64,000 bases of DNA, taken from Streptomyces eurythermus (GTDB lineage Bacteria; Actinomycetota; Actinomycetes; Streptomycetales; Streptomycetaceae). The first letter of the stretch is position 1. Every line of letters starts with the position of its first letter. Below the pieces are notes generated by a model. It saw only the letters and a list, made by a program, of their open reading frames with translations, did no database searches and was not told where the DNA came from. Both the position numbers and the translations under genes were made by a program. Of this stretch, positions 35,039 through 42,874 are shown one piece after another. The DNA lies in NCBI RefSeq assembly GCF_014649115.1, contig NZ_BMSK01000002.1, positions 62,001 through 126,000 of the forward strand, written 5' to 3'.

Positions 35039-35124
35039 GTACGGCGGGTGGGGGCTGTACGGCGGATGGGGCTGTGCGGCGGATGGGGCTGTGCGGCGGA
35101 TGAGGTCGTGCGGCGGGTGGACGT
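35039..35124. repeat. Five-copy 17-bp tandem array A
   Basis: Five head-to-tail copies of a unit like GTACGGCGGATGGGGCT (first copy 18 bp, then 17 bp each at 35057, 35074, 35091 and 35108) directly upstream of the hydrolase start. Copies 2 and 3 differ at one base; copy 5 is diverged at its end. It lies in the likely leader or promoter of the hydrolase gene. Confidence 0.8.
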
Positions 35125-35464
35125 GCTCCGCCGGGAGCGGCGTGTCGGTACGGAAAAGGCGTACGAGGGGCGTGCGGGCGAGGGGACGACCGCCGAAGGA
35201 GCCTCGGGGTGCCGTTCGGCGGGCTGTGCCGGCCGTGCTGGTGTCCGTGGGCCGCCGATGGGCGGACCGACGGCGTGGCGGAAGGGTCCGCGCGGCCCCG
35301 GTCCCAGCGGCGGGTGCGCCGAATATAGGGCCGATCGCGGACGACGGTCAATGAAGTGACGAACGTTTGCTGGGTCCGGTCGTACGGCTGCCGGCGGCCG
35401 CGCCGGTACGGCGGCCCGCATTCAAGGCAAGTCCGTGCCGCGGGGAGTTCGTGCCATGCGGGGA
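35125..35464. other. Intergenic region between tandem arrays
   Basis: 340 bp between the two 17-bp arrays with no supportable gene. Open frames are compositional. It should contain the hydrolase promoter (minus strand). Confidence 0.4.
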
Positions 35465-35549
35465 GGCCGTACCCGTGGGACGGCCGGGAGCGTGGGGCGG
35501 CCGGGAGCGTGGGACGGCCGTACCCGTGAGGCGGCCGTGCCCGCCCCGC
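35465..35549. repeat. Five-copy 17-bp tandem array B
   Basis: Five exact-length 17-bp units beginning GGCCG at 35465, 35482, 35499, 35516 and 35533, of the forms GGCCGTACCCGTGGGAC and GGCCGGGAGCGTGGGAC. The array ends at 35549, immediately before the stop codon of the PaaX-type gene, so it is the first thing in that gene's 3' flank. Confidence 0.8.
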
Positions 35550-36422
35550 TCAGTCCTGCCCGGCCGCCGGCTCCGCCGGGATGGTGTCCAGCACCGCGTC
35601 GGCCAACTGCTTGGCCGGGGCGTCGTACTGGGCGGACAGGGTGCGGAAGACGTGCTCGGCGCGGATGGCGGGCCAGTCCGCGGGAAGGTGCTCCGCGGGC
35701 AGGCGCGGATCCGAGCGGACGACCTGCAGCCAGTCGGTGTGCAGCAGGAGCTGCCGGGCCAGGTCGTCCGGGGCGGACGGCAGCGGGTCCGGGCGGTCCC
35801 ACTGGTCGAGGAAGGCGCGGTAGCGCTCGGCGATGCCGGCCGTGTCGAAGGCCCGGTGCAGCAGCTGGGCGGCCTCGGTCGGCTCGGCCGCGCGCCCCCG
35901 CAGCACGTTGAGGTGGTCCTCCAGGCCGAGCCCGGCGACGACGGCGGGGACGTCCAGGTGGCCCGGCGCGATCCACAGGCCGTTCTGCAGCGGGCCGAAG
36001 CCGGCCCACACCAGGCGTGAGCGCAGGTCGTGCCGCTGGCTGCGCCAGGCCTCGGGCAGCGAGAAGCCGACCAGGGTCCAGGTGCCGTCCCAGTCGCGGT
36101 TGACGGCGCCCGCGCCCCAGACGCGGTCGTGACCGTCGCGCAGCACCTCGGTGGAGCGCGCGGTGAGCCCGAAGTACATCTTGCGGCCGCGGCGGTGACG
36201 GGCCAGCAGATCGCGCTTGACCATCCGGGTCAGCGTGGAGCGCACCGCGTCCTCGGAGACCCCGACGCGCGCGAACACGTCGATGACGCTGCCCGAGTAG
36301 ACCGCGCTGCCGTGCTCCAGGACGTACAGGCCCAGGAAGCTCAGCATCAGCGTCTGCGGCCGCGCGGACGCCGCGGCCCCTTCCTCCTGGCCCGTCGAGG
36401 GCTTGGTCTCTGTCCCGGTCAC
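35550..36422 (-). CDS. PaaX-family transcriptional repressor
   Basis: A 290-residue regulator of acyl-CoA catabolism genes. The N-terminal winged-helix domain (about residues 24-95: LMLSFLGLYVLEHGSAVYSGSVIDVFARVGVSEDAVRSTLTRMVKRDLLARHRRGRKMYFGLT) and the middle domain (about 105-190: WDGTWTLVGFSLPEAWRSQRHDLRSRLVWAGFGPLQNGLWIAPG) are characteristic. PaaX proteins bind aryl- or acyl-CoA effectors. The GTG at 36422 is the first start after a stop-free shadow of the divergent gene. It is divergent from the SDR-led operon, its probable target. Confidence 0.88.
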   Translation of the reverse strand: MTGTETKPSTGQEEGAAASARPQTLMLSFLGLYVLEHGSAVYSGSVIDVFARVGVSEDAVRSTLTRMVKRDLLARHRRGRKMYFGLTARSTEVLRDGHDRVWGAGAVNRDWDGTWTLVGFSLPEAWRSQRHDLRSRLVWAGFGPLQNGLWIAPGHLDVPAVVAGLGLEDHLNVLRGRAAEPTEAAQLLHRAFDTAGIAERYRAFLDQWDRPDPLPSAPDDLARQLLLHTDWLQVVRSDPRLPAEHLPADWPAIRAEHVFRTLSAQYDAPAKQLADAVLDTIPAEPAAGQD

Positions 36423-36452
36423 GCGGCTCAGTGTAGGGGCGGAGATAAAGTT

Positions 36453-36509
36453 CGGCACACCATTGACGGCAGTAATCGAAACGCCTAACGTCCCCCTCGT
36501 CGGCACACC
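36453..36509. promoter_or_regulatory. Direct repeats in paaX-SDR divergent promoter
   Basis: CGGCACACC occurs twice (36453-36461 and 36501-36509) in the 108-bp gap between the PaaX-type gene and the SDR gene. The copies are 48 bp apart centre to centre and in the same orientation. Candidate binding sites for the regulator; the second copy is 21 bp before the SDR ATG. Confidence 0.35.
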
Positions 36510-36530
36510 CGCAAGGCAAGGACTGCGCAC

Positions 36531-37442
36531 ATGGATCTCTCGAACAAGGTCGCCGTCGTCACCGGTAGCGGACGCGGCCTCGGATTCGCCTATGCCTCCG
36601 CCCTGGCCCGCGCCGGCGCGGCGGTGGTCGTCAACGACGTGGCGGCCGACGCCGCCGCGCACGCGGTCGAGCAGATCACCGCGGCCGGCGGCCGGGCCGT
36701 GGCCGAGGTGGGACCGGTGGGTACCAGCGAGGTCGCCGAGGCGCTGGTGGCCCGGGCCGTGGACGCCTTCGGCCGACTGGACGTCATGGTCACCAACGCC
36801 GGCATCCTGCGCGACCGCGTGCTGTGGAAGATGTCCGACGACGACTTCGACGACGTCGTCCGCGTCCACCTGCGCGGCACCTTCACCTGCGTACGGGCCG
36901 CCGCCGTACGGATGCGCGAACAGGGCGAGGGCGGCCGCGTCATCACCGCCTGCTCCCCGGCCGGGCAGCGCGGCAACTTCGGCCAGACCAACTACGCCGC
37001 CGCCAAGGCCGGCATCGCCGCGATGACCCGCACCTGGGCCATGGAACTGGCCCGGTCCGGCATCACCGCCAACGCACTGGTCCCGGTCGCCGCCACCGGC
37101 ATGACCCGCACCATCCCCGCCTTCGCCCCGTACATCGAGGCGTGGGAGGAACGCGGCGAGCCGCTGCCGGACTGGCTGCGCAAGGCCGAGGGCTTCGGCA
37201 CCCCGGAGGACGTCGCCGGCCTCGTCGTCTACCTCGCCTCCGACGCCGCGGCCTCGGTGACCGGCCAGTGCGTCGGCATCGGCGGCGACAAGCTGGCCCT
37301 GTGGTCGCATCCGCAGGAGATCGCCACCGCCTACCGGGACGGCGGCTGGAACGCCGACGACATCGCCTCGGCCTGGCCCGTCTCGATCGGCCGCGAGCCC
37401 CAGACGTACGGCATCCCCGCCCCCCAGGCCCCCGGCGCCTGA
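36531..37442 (+). CDS. Short-chain dehydrogenase/reductase (3-hydroxyacyl-CoA dehydrogenase-like)
   Basis: A 303-residue NAD(P)-dependent oxidoreductase. Cofactor motif VVTGSGRGLGFAYA (about residues 10-23); NAG motif VTNAGILRDR; catalytic Ser in TACSPAGQRG; and YxxxK in NYAAAKAGIAAM. The length, the ILRDRVLWKMSDDDFDDVVRVHLRGTF stretch and the extended C-terminus resemble the SDR domain of multifunctional enzyme type 2 (beta-oxidation 3-hydroxyacyl-CoA dehydrogenase). First gene of a four-gene operon with an amidohydrolase, CoA ligase and MaoC hydratase. Confidence 0.88.
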   Translation: MDLSNKVAVVTGSGRGLGFAYASALARAGAAVVVNDVAADAAAHAVEQITAAGGRAVAEVGPVGTSEVAEALVARAVDAFGRLDVMVTNAGILRDRVLWKMSDDDFDDVVRVHLRGTFTCVRAAAVRMREQGEGGRVITACSPAGQRGNFGQTNYAAAKAGIAAMTRTWAMELARSGITANALVPVAATGMTRTIPAFAPYIEAWEERGEPLPDWLRKAEGFGTPEDVAGLVVYLASDAAASVTGQCVGIGGDKLALWSHPQEIATAYRDGGWNADDIASAWPVSIGREPQTYGIPAPQAPGA

Positions 37443-37474
37443 ACCTCCCACCGACCCACGGAAGGGAGCCGACG

Positions 37475-38356
37475 ATGACATCCCCGAACCCCGCCCGGCT
37501 CGTCGCCATCGACGTCCACACGCACGCCGAGATCTCCAAGGACGGCCACGGCGCGCTCAGCCCCGAGCTGTTCGGCGCCTCCGCGGAGTACTTCAAGGCC
37601 CACGGCCACCGCACGCCCACCATCGACGAGATGGCCGCGTACTACCGCGAACGCAGCATGGCCGCGGTCGTCTTCACCGTCGACGCCGAGCACGCCACCG
37701 GGCACCCGCGGATCTCCAACGAAGAGGTCGCCGAGAGCTGCGCCGCCCACGCCGACGTCCTCGTCCCGTTCGCCTCCGTCGACCCCCACAAGGGCCGGGC
37801 GGGAGTCCGCGAGGCCCGCCGCCTGGTCGAGGAGTACGGCGTGCGGGGCTTCAAATTCCACCCGAGCATCCAGGCCTTCGCGCCCAACGACCGCCTCGCC
37901 TACCCGCTGTACGAGGCCATCGAGGAACTCGGCGTGCCCGCGCTGTTCCACACCGGTCAGACCGGCATCGGCGCGGGCGTCCCCGGCGGAGGCGGCATCC
38001 GGCTGAAGTACTCCGACCCCATGCTGGTGGACGACGTCGCCGTGGACTTCCCCGAGCTGCGGATCATCCTCGCCCACCCGTCCTTCCCCTGGCAGGACGA
38101 GGCGCTGGCGGTGGCCACCCACAAGCCGTACGTGTACATCGACCTGTCCGGCTGGTCCCCGAAGTACTTCCCGCCGCAACTGGTGCGCTACGCCAACACC
38201 CTGCTCAAGGACAAGGTCCTCTTCGGCTCCGACTACCCGGTCATCACCCCCGACCGGTGGCTCGCCGACTTCGAGAAGCTCGACATCAAACCCGAGGTCC
38301 GCCCCAAGATCCTGAAGGACAACGCCGCCCGCCTGCTCGGCCTGACCACAGACTGA
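37475..38356 (+). CDS. Amidohydrolase-2 family (decarboxylase/hydrolase) protein
   Basis: A 293-residue TIM-barrel metalloenzyme of the amidohydrolase_2 family, which includes aromatic-acid decarboxylases and C-C/lactone hydrolases. Metal ligands: IDVHTHAE (HxH, about residues 13-17), His in LFHTGQTG, His in ILAHPSFPWQDEA, and Asp in FGSDYPV near the end. Start has GGAAGGGAG upstream. The position between an SDR and an acyl-CoA ligase suggests a decarboxylation or ring-cleavage-product step in a carboxylic acid pathway. Confidence 0.87.
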   Translation: MTSPNPARLVAIDVHTHAEISKDGHGALSPELFGASAEYFKAHGHRTPTIDEMAAYYRERSMAAVVFTVDAEHATGHPRISNEEVAESCAAHADVLVPFASVDPHKGRAGVREARRLVEEYGVRGFKFHPSIQAFAPNDRLAYPLYEAIEELGVPALFHTGQTGIGAGVPGGGGIRLKYSDPMLVDDVAVDFPELRIILAHPSFPWQDEALAVATHKPYVYIDLSGWSPKYFPPQLVRYANTLLKDKVLFGSDYPVITPDRWLADFEKLDIKPEVRPKILKDNAARLLGLTTD

Positions 38357-38369
38357 AACGGAGGCCGCC

Positions 38370-39932
38370 GTGCGCAACCAAGGCATCGGCTCCTGGCCCG
38401 CACGCCGAGCCCGCAAGACCCCCGACCGGATCGCCGTGGTCCACGAGGACCGCGAGGTCACCTACCGGCACCTGCACGAGCGGGTGCTGCGCCTGGCCCA
38501 CGCCCTGCGCGCCCTGGGCGTGGGCCGCGGCGACCGGGTCGCCTACTTGGGCCCCAACCACCCGGCCTTCCTCGAGACCCTGTTCGCCGCCGGCGCCCTC
38601 GGCGCGGTGTTCGTCCCGCTCAACACCCGCCTGACCGCACCCGAACTGGCCTACCACCTCACCGACTCCGGCGCCGCCGTCCTCGTGAACGCCCCCGAAC
38701 AGGCCGAGGCCGCCGCCCAGGCCGCCGCCGACGCCGGCGTCTCCCACCGCATCGACCTCGCGGGACCCGGCCCCGGCGCCCTCGGCTACGACGACCTGCT
38801 CGCCCTCGGCGGCACCGCGCCGCTGGACGAGCCGGTGGCCCCCGACGACCCCTGCATGATCATGTACACCTCGGGGACCACCGGCCACCCCAAGGGCGCC
38901 GTCCTCTCGCACGCCAACATCGTCTGGAACAGCGTCAACGTCCTGGTCGACCTCGACCTGGCCGCCGACGAGGTCACCCTGGTGACTGCCCCGCTGTTCC
39001 ACACCGCCGCGCTGAACATGACCTGCCTGCCCACCCTGCTCAAGGGCGGCCGGGTCGTCCTGCTCGGCGCCTTCGACCCCGACCGCGTCCTGCACCTGAT
39101 CGAGAGCCACCGGGTGACCTGCATGTTCGGCGTGCCGACCATGTACGACGCGCTCGTCGCCCGGCCGCGCTGGCCCGAGGCCGACCTGACCAGCCTGCGC
39201 AGCCTCAACTGCGGCGGCGCACCGGTCCCCGGACGCACCATCGCCACCTACCTCGCCCGCGGGCTGGCCTTCGCCCAGGGCTACGGCATGACCGAGGCGT
39301 CCCCCGGCGTCCTCTTCCTGGACCGGGAGCAGACCTCCGCCAAGGCGGGCTCGGCGGGGGTGCCGCACTTCTTCACCGACACCCGCGTGGTCCTGCCCGA
39401 CGGCCGCGACGCCGCGCCGGGGGAGCGGGGGGAGATCCTGGTGTCCGGGCCCAACGTCATGGCGGGCTACTGGAACCGGCCCGCCGAGACCGCCGCCGCG
39501 GTCACCGACGACGGCTGGCTGCGCACCGGCGACGTCGCCCGCACCGACGAGGACGGCTACGCCTACATCGTCGACCGGGTCAAGGACATGTTCATCTCCG
39601 GCGGGGAGAACGTCTATCCGGCGGAGGTCGAGAACGCCGTCCTCGGCCACCCCGCCGTCGCCGAGTGCGCCGTCATCGGCGTCCCCGACGCGCGCTGGGG
39701 CGAGGTCGGCCGCGCCGTCGTCGTCCTCAGGCCCGGGGCCCGCGCGGACGAGGCGGACATCCTCGCCCACCTGCGCGGCCGCCTGGCCAAGTACAAGATC
39801 CCCAAGTCCGTCGTCTTCACCGAGGCCCTGCCCCGCACCGCCTCCGGCAAGCTCGTCAAACCCGCGGTGCGCGCCGCCCACGCCCCGGCCGCCGCCGGCA
39901 CCGACGACGGCCGGCCGCCCGCACCCCGCTGA
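38370..39932 (+). CDS. Acyl-CoA synthetase (AMP-dependent ligase)
   Basis: A 520-residue adenylate-forming CoA ligase of the FadD/fatty-acid type. The P-loop YTSGTTGHPKGAV (about residues 168-180), the GYGMTEASPG motif, the hinge GWLRTGDVARTDEDGY and the C-terminal catalytic Lys region RTASGKLVKP are all intact. Starts at GTG preceded by GGAGG, 13 bp after the amidohydrolase stop. It should activate the pathway's acid to its CoA thioester, giving the ligand that PaaX-type repressors sense. Confidence 0.9.
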   Translation: MRNQGIGSWPARRARKTPDRIAVVHEDREVTYRHLHERVLRLAHALRALGVGRGDRVAYLGPNHPAFLETLFAAGALGAVFVPLNTRLTAPELAYHLTDSGAAVLVNAPEQAEAAAQAAADAGVSHRIDLAGPGPGALGYDDLLALGGTAPLDEPVAPDDPCMIMYTSGTTGHPKGAVLSHANIVWNSVNVLVDLDLAADEVTLVTAPLFHTAALNMTCLPTLLKGGRVVLLGAFDPDRVLHLIESHRVTCMFGVPTMYDALVARPRWPEADLTSLRSLNCGGAPVPGRTIATYLARGLAFAQGYGMTEASPGVLFLDREQTSAKAGSAGVPHFFTDTRVVLPDGRDAAPGERGEILVSGPNVMAGYWNRPAETAAAVTDDGWLRTGDVARTDEDGYAYIVDRVKDMFISGGENVYPAEVENAVLGHPAVAECAVIGVPDARWGEVGRAVVVLRPGARADEADILAHLRGRLAKYKIPKSVVFTEALPRTASGKLVKPAVRAAHAPAAAGTDDGRPPAPR

Positions 39933-39992
39933 CACACACCTACACACCCGCACAGGCACACACCCGCGCCGCAAGGACCGGAAGGACCCCCC

Positions 39993-40451
39993 ATGCCCAC
40001 CACCGCGCACGGTCTCGACGAGCTGAAGTCCCTGGCCGGCACCGACCTCGGCCGCACCGACTGGCGGGAGATCACCCAGGACAGGGTGAACACCTTCGCC
40101 GACGCCACCGGCGACCACCAGTGGATCCACACCGACCCGGAGCGCGCCAAGGCCGGCCCCTTCGGCGGACCCATCGCGCACGGCTACCTCACCCTGTCCC
40201 TGATCATCCCGCTCTTCAACGAGCTGCTGGAGATCGACGGCGTCTCCATGAGCGTGAACTACGGCCTGGAGAAGGTCCGTTTCCCCAGCCCGGTGCCCGT
40301 CGGCGCCAGGATCCGCCTGCACGGCGTCGTCGACTCCGTGGAGGACGTCAAGGGCGACGGCGTGCAGATGCGGCTCACCTTCACCGTCGAGACCGAGGGC
40401 GGCACCAAGCCCGCGTGCGTCGCCCAGGCCGTCTACCGGCACTACGCCTGA
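39993..40451 (+). CDS. MaoC-like (R)-specific enoyl-CoA hydratase
   Basis: A 152-residue hot-dog-fold hydratase. The hydratase-2 signature is complete: FADATGDHQWIHTDPERAKAGPFGGPIAHGYLTLSL (about residues 35-70), with catalytic Asp and His. It closes the SDR/amidohydrolase/ligase operon and would hydrate an enoyl-CoA to the (R)-3-hydroxyacyl-CoA which the SDR can oxidise. Confidence 0.92.
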   Translation: MPTTAHGLDELKSLAGTDLGRTDWREITQDRVNTFADATGDHQWIHTDPERAKAGPFGGPIAHGYLTLSLIIPLFNELLEIDGVSMSVNYGLEKVRFPSPVPVGARIRLHGVVDSVEDVKGDGVQMRLTFTVETEGGTKPACVAQAVYRHYA

Positions 40452-40622
40452 GGTCACCAGGGCCCAGAGTCCCGTCCGGGCCGGATTCCTGCCCACCGTC
40501 TCTGGGCGGTCGACGGCTCCTGGCCGCTGCACACCCCGCTGAGCACCGCGCGGCCCCCGCAAGGAATCGCGATGGAACTCAGCGGGGCGTCCGCGTTCGG
40601 GCGGCGCCTTGAGCGGGTGGTT

Positions 40623-41042
40623 TCAGCGGGTAATGGGTCCGGGACGATCCTGCCCGTACCGGAGCTCGCAGGCCTTCTTGCTGAGGTACGCCCTGTAGTA
40701 GTACCTGTAAGCCACTTTGTAGCCAGTGGCATAGCCTAGTTCGTAGGCATTGGTCGGCCGGAACTCCGGTGGACCCCAGCGGGAGCAGCTCCAGCCGGAC
40801 CTTCTTCCATCTCGCTCACCCTGTTCGTAACCATCACAGTGGCCCCGCCAATAGGGCTGGTTCAACTCGGAGTAGTAAGCGCATCCCGACCAAGGGGGAT
40901 CCTGTGCAAGGACATGCGGACCGGGACGCTGTACTGCCCTCTCCCCGGCAGGCGCGGTGGTGCCCGCTGCCGAGGCGGACGGAGCTGTGAGGACAGCGCA
41001 CAGCAAGAGTCCAGCGGCGGGGAGATATCGCGAGCGACGCAT
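40623..41042 (-). CDS. Small secreted Cys/Tyr-rich protein, unknown family
   Basis: A 139-residue exported protein that I do not recognise. A signal peptide covers about residues 1-26 (RYLPAAGLLLCAVLTAPSASA). The mature part has four Cys (GCAYYSEL, GHCDGYEQG, WSCSRWG, KKACELRYG), enough for two disulfides, and many Tyr (GYATGYKVAYRYYYRAY). A duplicated GY-x-G pattern (DGYEQGERDG and LGYATGYKVAY) suggests an internal helical repeat. Base composition is lower in GC than neighbours, hinting at transfer. It lies between the catabolic operon and an IS remnant. Confidence 0.65.
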   Translation of the reverse strand: MRRSRYLPAAGLLLCAVLTAPSASAAGTTAPAGERAVQRPGPHVLAQDPPWSGCAYYSELNQPYWRGHCDGYEQGERDGRRSGWSCSRWGPPEFRPTNAYELGYATGYKVAYRYYYRAYLSKKACELRYGQDRPGPITR

Positions 41043-41159
41043 CTTTGCCTACCTGATTGCCATTTCAAGAGGAAGGGTGGCGAAGAGGACTGCGGATCTG
41101 CTGGGTGCCGGGTCGCCCCAGCATCCGGTCGGAATCCCTTACCAGTCTAGGAGCATCTT

Positions 41160-41345
41160 GGCTGTGACGCGATCGGCGGTGGCAGGCGACCAGGACCTGC
41201 TGGTCACCCACCCCGGGCGGACGATCGTCGGTGACAAGGGCTACGTCTCCAAGGACCTGGACGCCGAGTCCTGGCCCGCCTCGGACAGCGCATCCTCACC
41301 CGGACTGCGGCCATCTGGCACAACCGGCGCACGGGAACCTGCCGC
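41160..41345 (+). pseudogene. IS982-like transposase C-terminal remnant
   Basis: Two out-of-frame pieces: DQDLLVTHPGRTIVGDKGYVSKDLDAE (about 41187-41270), matching the DDE-transposase block (usual form ...GQTxIADKGY), and LGQRILTRTAAIWHNRRTG (about 41283-41340), matching the C-terminal QRILALTAAIWHN block of IS982/IS5-type transposases. The sequence between them in intact elements is deleted. No start and no inverted repeats. It marks the boundary of the PKS-NRPS region. Confidence 0.65.
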
Positions 41346-41397
41346 CGGTGAACGGTAGTTGACCGGACATCCTCGGAGCCTCCCTGGGCGGCATGCC

Positions 41398-41577
41398 GGC
41401 CGCGGAGTGCTCCTCCGCGAACCGGCCGCCGGCCTGCGGGCGCTGCGGGACCTGCCGCCGGTCCGCGCCGTGGTGTGGGGCGGCATCGCCCGGGGCTTCA
41501 TCGGCGGCGCCCCACACCACCTGCTCGCCGCGTACGCCACCTCCATTCCGTACGGCAACGGCTCGCGGGCCGCTTCG
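41398..41577 (+). pseudogene. Unidentified coding remnant next to the IS fragment
   Basis: One plus-strand frame has strong G/C third-position bias and reads RGVLLREPAAGLRALRDLPPVRAVV through HHLLAAYATSIPYGNG. There is no start, and it runs into the end of the minus-strand P450 gene. It looks like a piece of a disrupted gene which I cannot identify. Confidence 0.3.
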
Positions 41578-41578
41578 C

Positions 41579-42874
41579 TCAGTCGACCCGCAGCGGGATC
41601 GCGCGCAGGCCGCGTACCGATCCCGGGCGGCGCTCCAGCTCCGCCGCCGGGACGGCCAGCCGCAGGCGGGGGTAGCGGCGCAGGGCGGTGGCTATCACGA
41701 TCTCCACCTCCAGGGAGGCGAGGCGTGCCCCCACGCAGTAGTGCAGTCCGTGGCCGAAGCCCAGCGAACGCGCCGTGAACGACCGTCCGATGTCGAACGT
41801 CGCCGGGTCCGGCCAGCGCTCGGGGTCACGGTTGGCGGAGGCGGTGCCGACGACGACGTAGGAGCCCTTGGGGATGGTCGTGCCACCGATCTCCACGTCT
41901 TCCAGGGCGTAGCGGCTCAGCCCCGGAGTGACCGGGCCGTCGTACCGCATCGTCTCCTCGATCACAGCCGGGATCAGGCCGAAGTCGGCCCGTACGGCGG
42001 CGAGTTGGTCAGGGTGCCGCAACAACGCGACCAGGGCGTTGCCGATCAGCTGCGCGGAGGGTTCGTAGCCGCCGAACAGGACGATCCCGACCATGCTGAC
42101 GAGTTCGTCCTCCGTCAGGCGTTCGCCGTCCGTCTCGGCGGTGACGAGGGTACTGATGAGGTCGGCCCGTGGTGTGACGCGGCGGGCGTCGATCAGTTCG
42201 CGTACGTAGGCGTCGAACTCGTCGAGGGCCGCGACGACGCGCAGGGCGGTCTCGTCGTCGGGGATGTGGCCGCCGACCACGGAGGCGGCGGTGCGGAAGA
42301 GCCCGGTGTCCGTGGCCGGGACGCCCAGCAGCTCGCAGATCACCGCGATGGGGAGCCGGTTCGCCACCGTGTCGACCAGGTCGAACTCGGTCGCGTCCCC
42401 GAGCGCGTCGAACAGTTCGTCCGTGCTCCGCTGGATGCGGTCGCGCAGCCCCTCGACGCGCTTCGCGCTGAACCCCCGGACGACGAGCTTGCGCAGGCGG
42501 TCGTGGTCCGGCGGGTCGAGGTTGGCCATCGCGCGGCCGAGGAGCTGCGTGGTGCGCAGGCTGACCTGGGCGCGCGGCGGCAGCGGCTCGGGCGGCAGGC
42601 TCTGCTGGAGGCCGCGCCCGAGCTCGTTGCTCAGCCGGGGATCCTCGAGGGCCCGGATCACGTCGTCGTGGCGTGTGACGAGCCAGCGTTCGGCGCCGCT
42701 CGGCAGCTTGACCAGGTGCACCGGGCCTTCGCTCCGCAGCCGGTCGAGAGCGGGAAAGGGGTCCTGGACGAAGTCGGGCCCCAGGGTGTGGTCGTTGTCG
42801 GGGACGCCTGCCAGATGCGGGCAGCAGCGCTGTGCGAGCGAGGTCATCGGCATCCTTCGTTTCTCGGTCGTCAT
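41579..42874 (-). CDS. Cytochrome P450 (CYP105/107-like) of the PKS-NRPS cluster
   Basis: A 431-residue soluble P450. Heme loop LGFGHGLHYCVGARLA is canonical; ExxR is in IEETMRYDGP; the PERF-like region is RDPERWPDP. The I-helix reads LFGGYEPSAQLIG: the conserved acid is kept but the Thr that normally follows is Pro. Its ATG overlaps the stop of the upstream exporter (ATGA), so it is the last gene of the five-gene operon starting at the PKS. It likely hydroxylates or cross-links the hybrid product. ATG 42847 is an alternative start. Confidence 0.9.
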   Translation of the reverse strand: MTTEKRRMPMTSLAQRCCPHLAGVPDNDHTLGPDFVQDPFPALDRLRSEGPVHLVKLPSGAERWLVTRHDDVIRALEDPRLSNELGRGLQQSLPPEPLPPRAQVSLRTTQLLGRAMANLDPPDHDRLRKLVVRGFSAKRVEGLRDRIQRSTDELFDALGDATEFDLVDTVANRLPIAVICELLGVPATDTGLFRTAASVVGGHIPDDETALRVVAALDEFDAYVRELIDARRVTPRADLISTLVTAETDGERLTEDELVSMVGIVLFGGYEPSAQLIGNALVALLRHPDQLAAVRADFGLIPAVIEETMRYDGPVTPGLSRYALEDVEIGGTTIPKGSYVVVGTASANRDPERWPDPATFDIGRSFTARSLGFGHGLHYCVGARLASLEVEIVIATALRRYPRLRLAVPAAELERRPGSVRGLRAIPLRVD

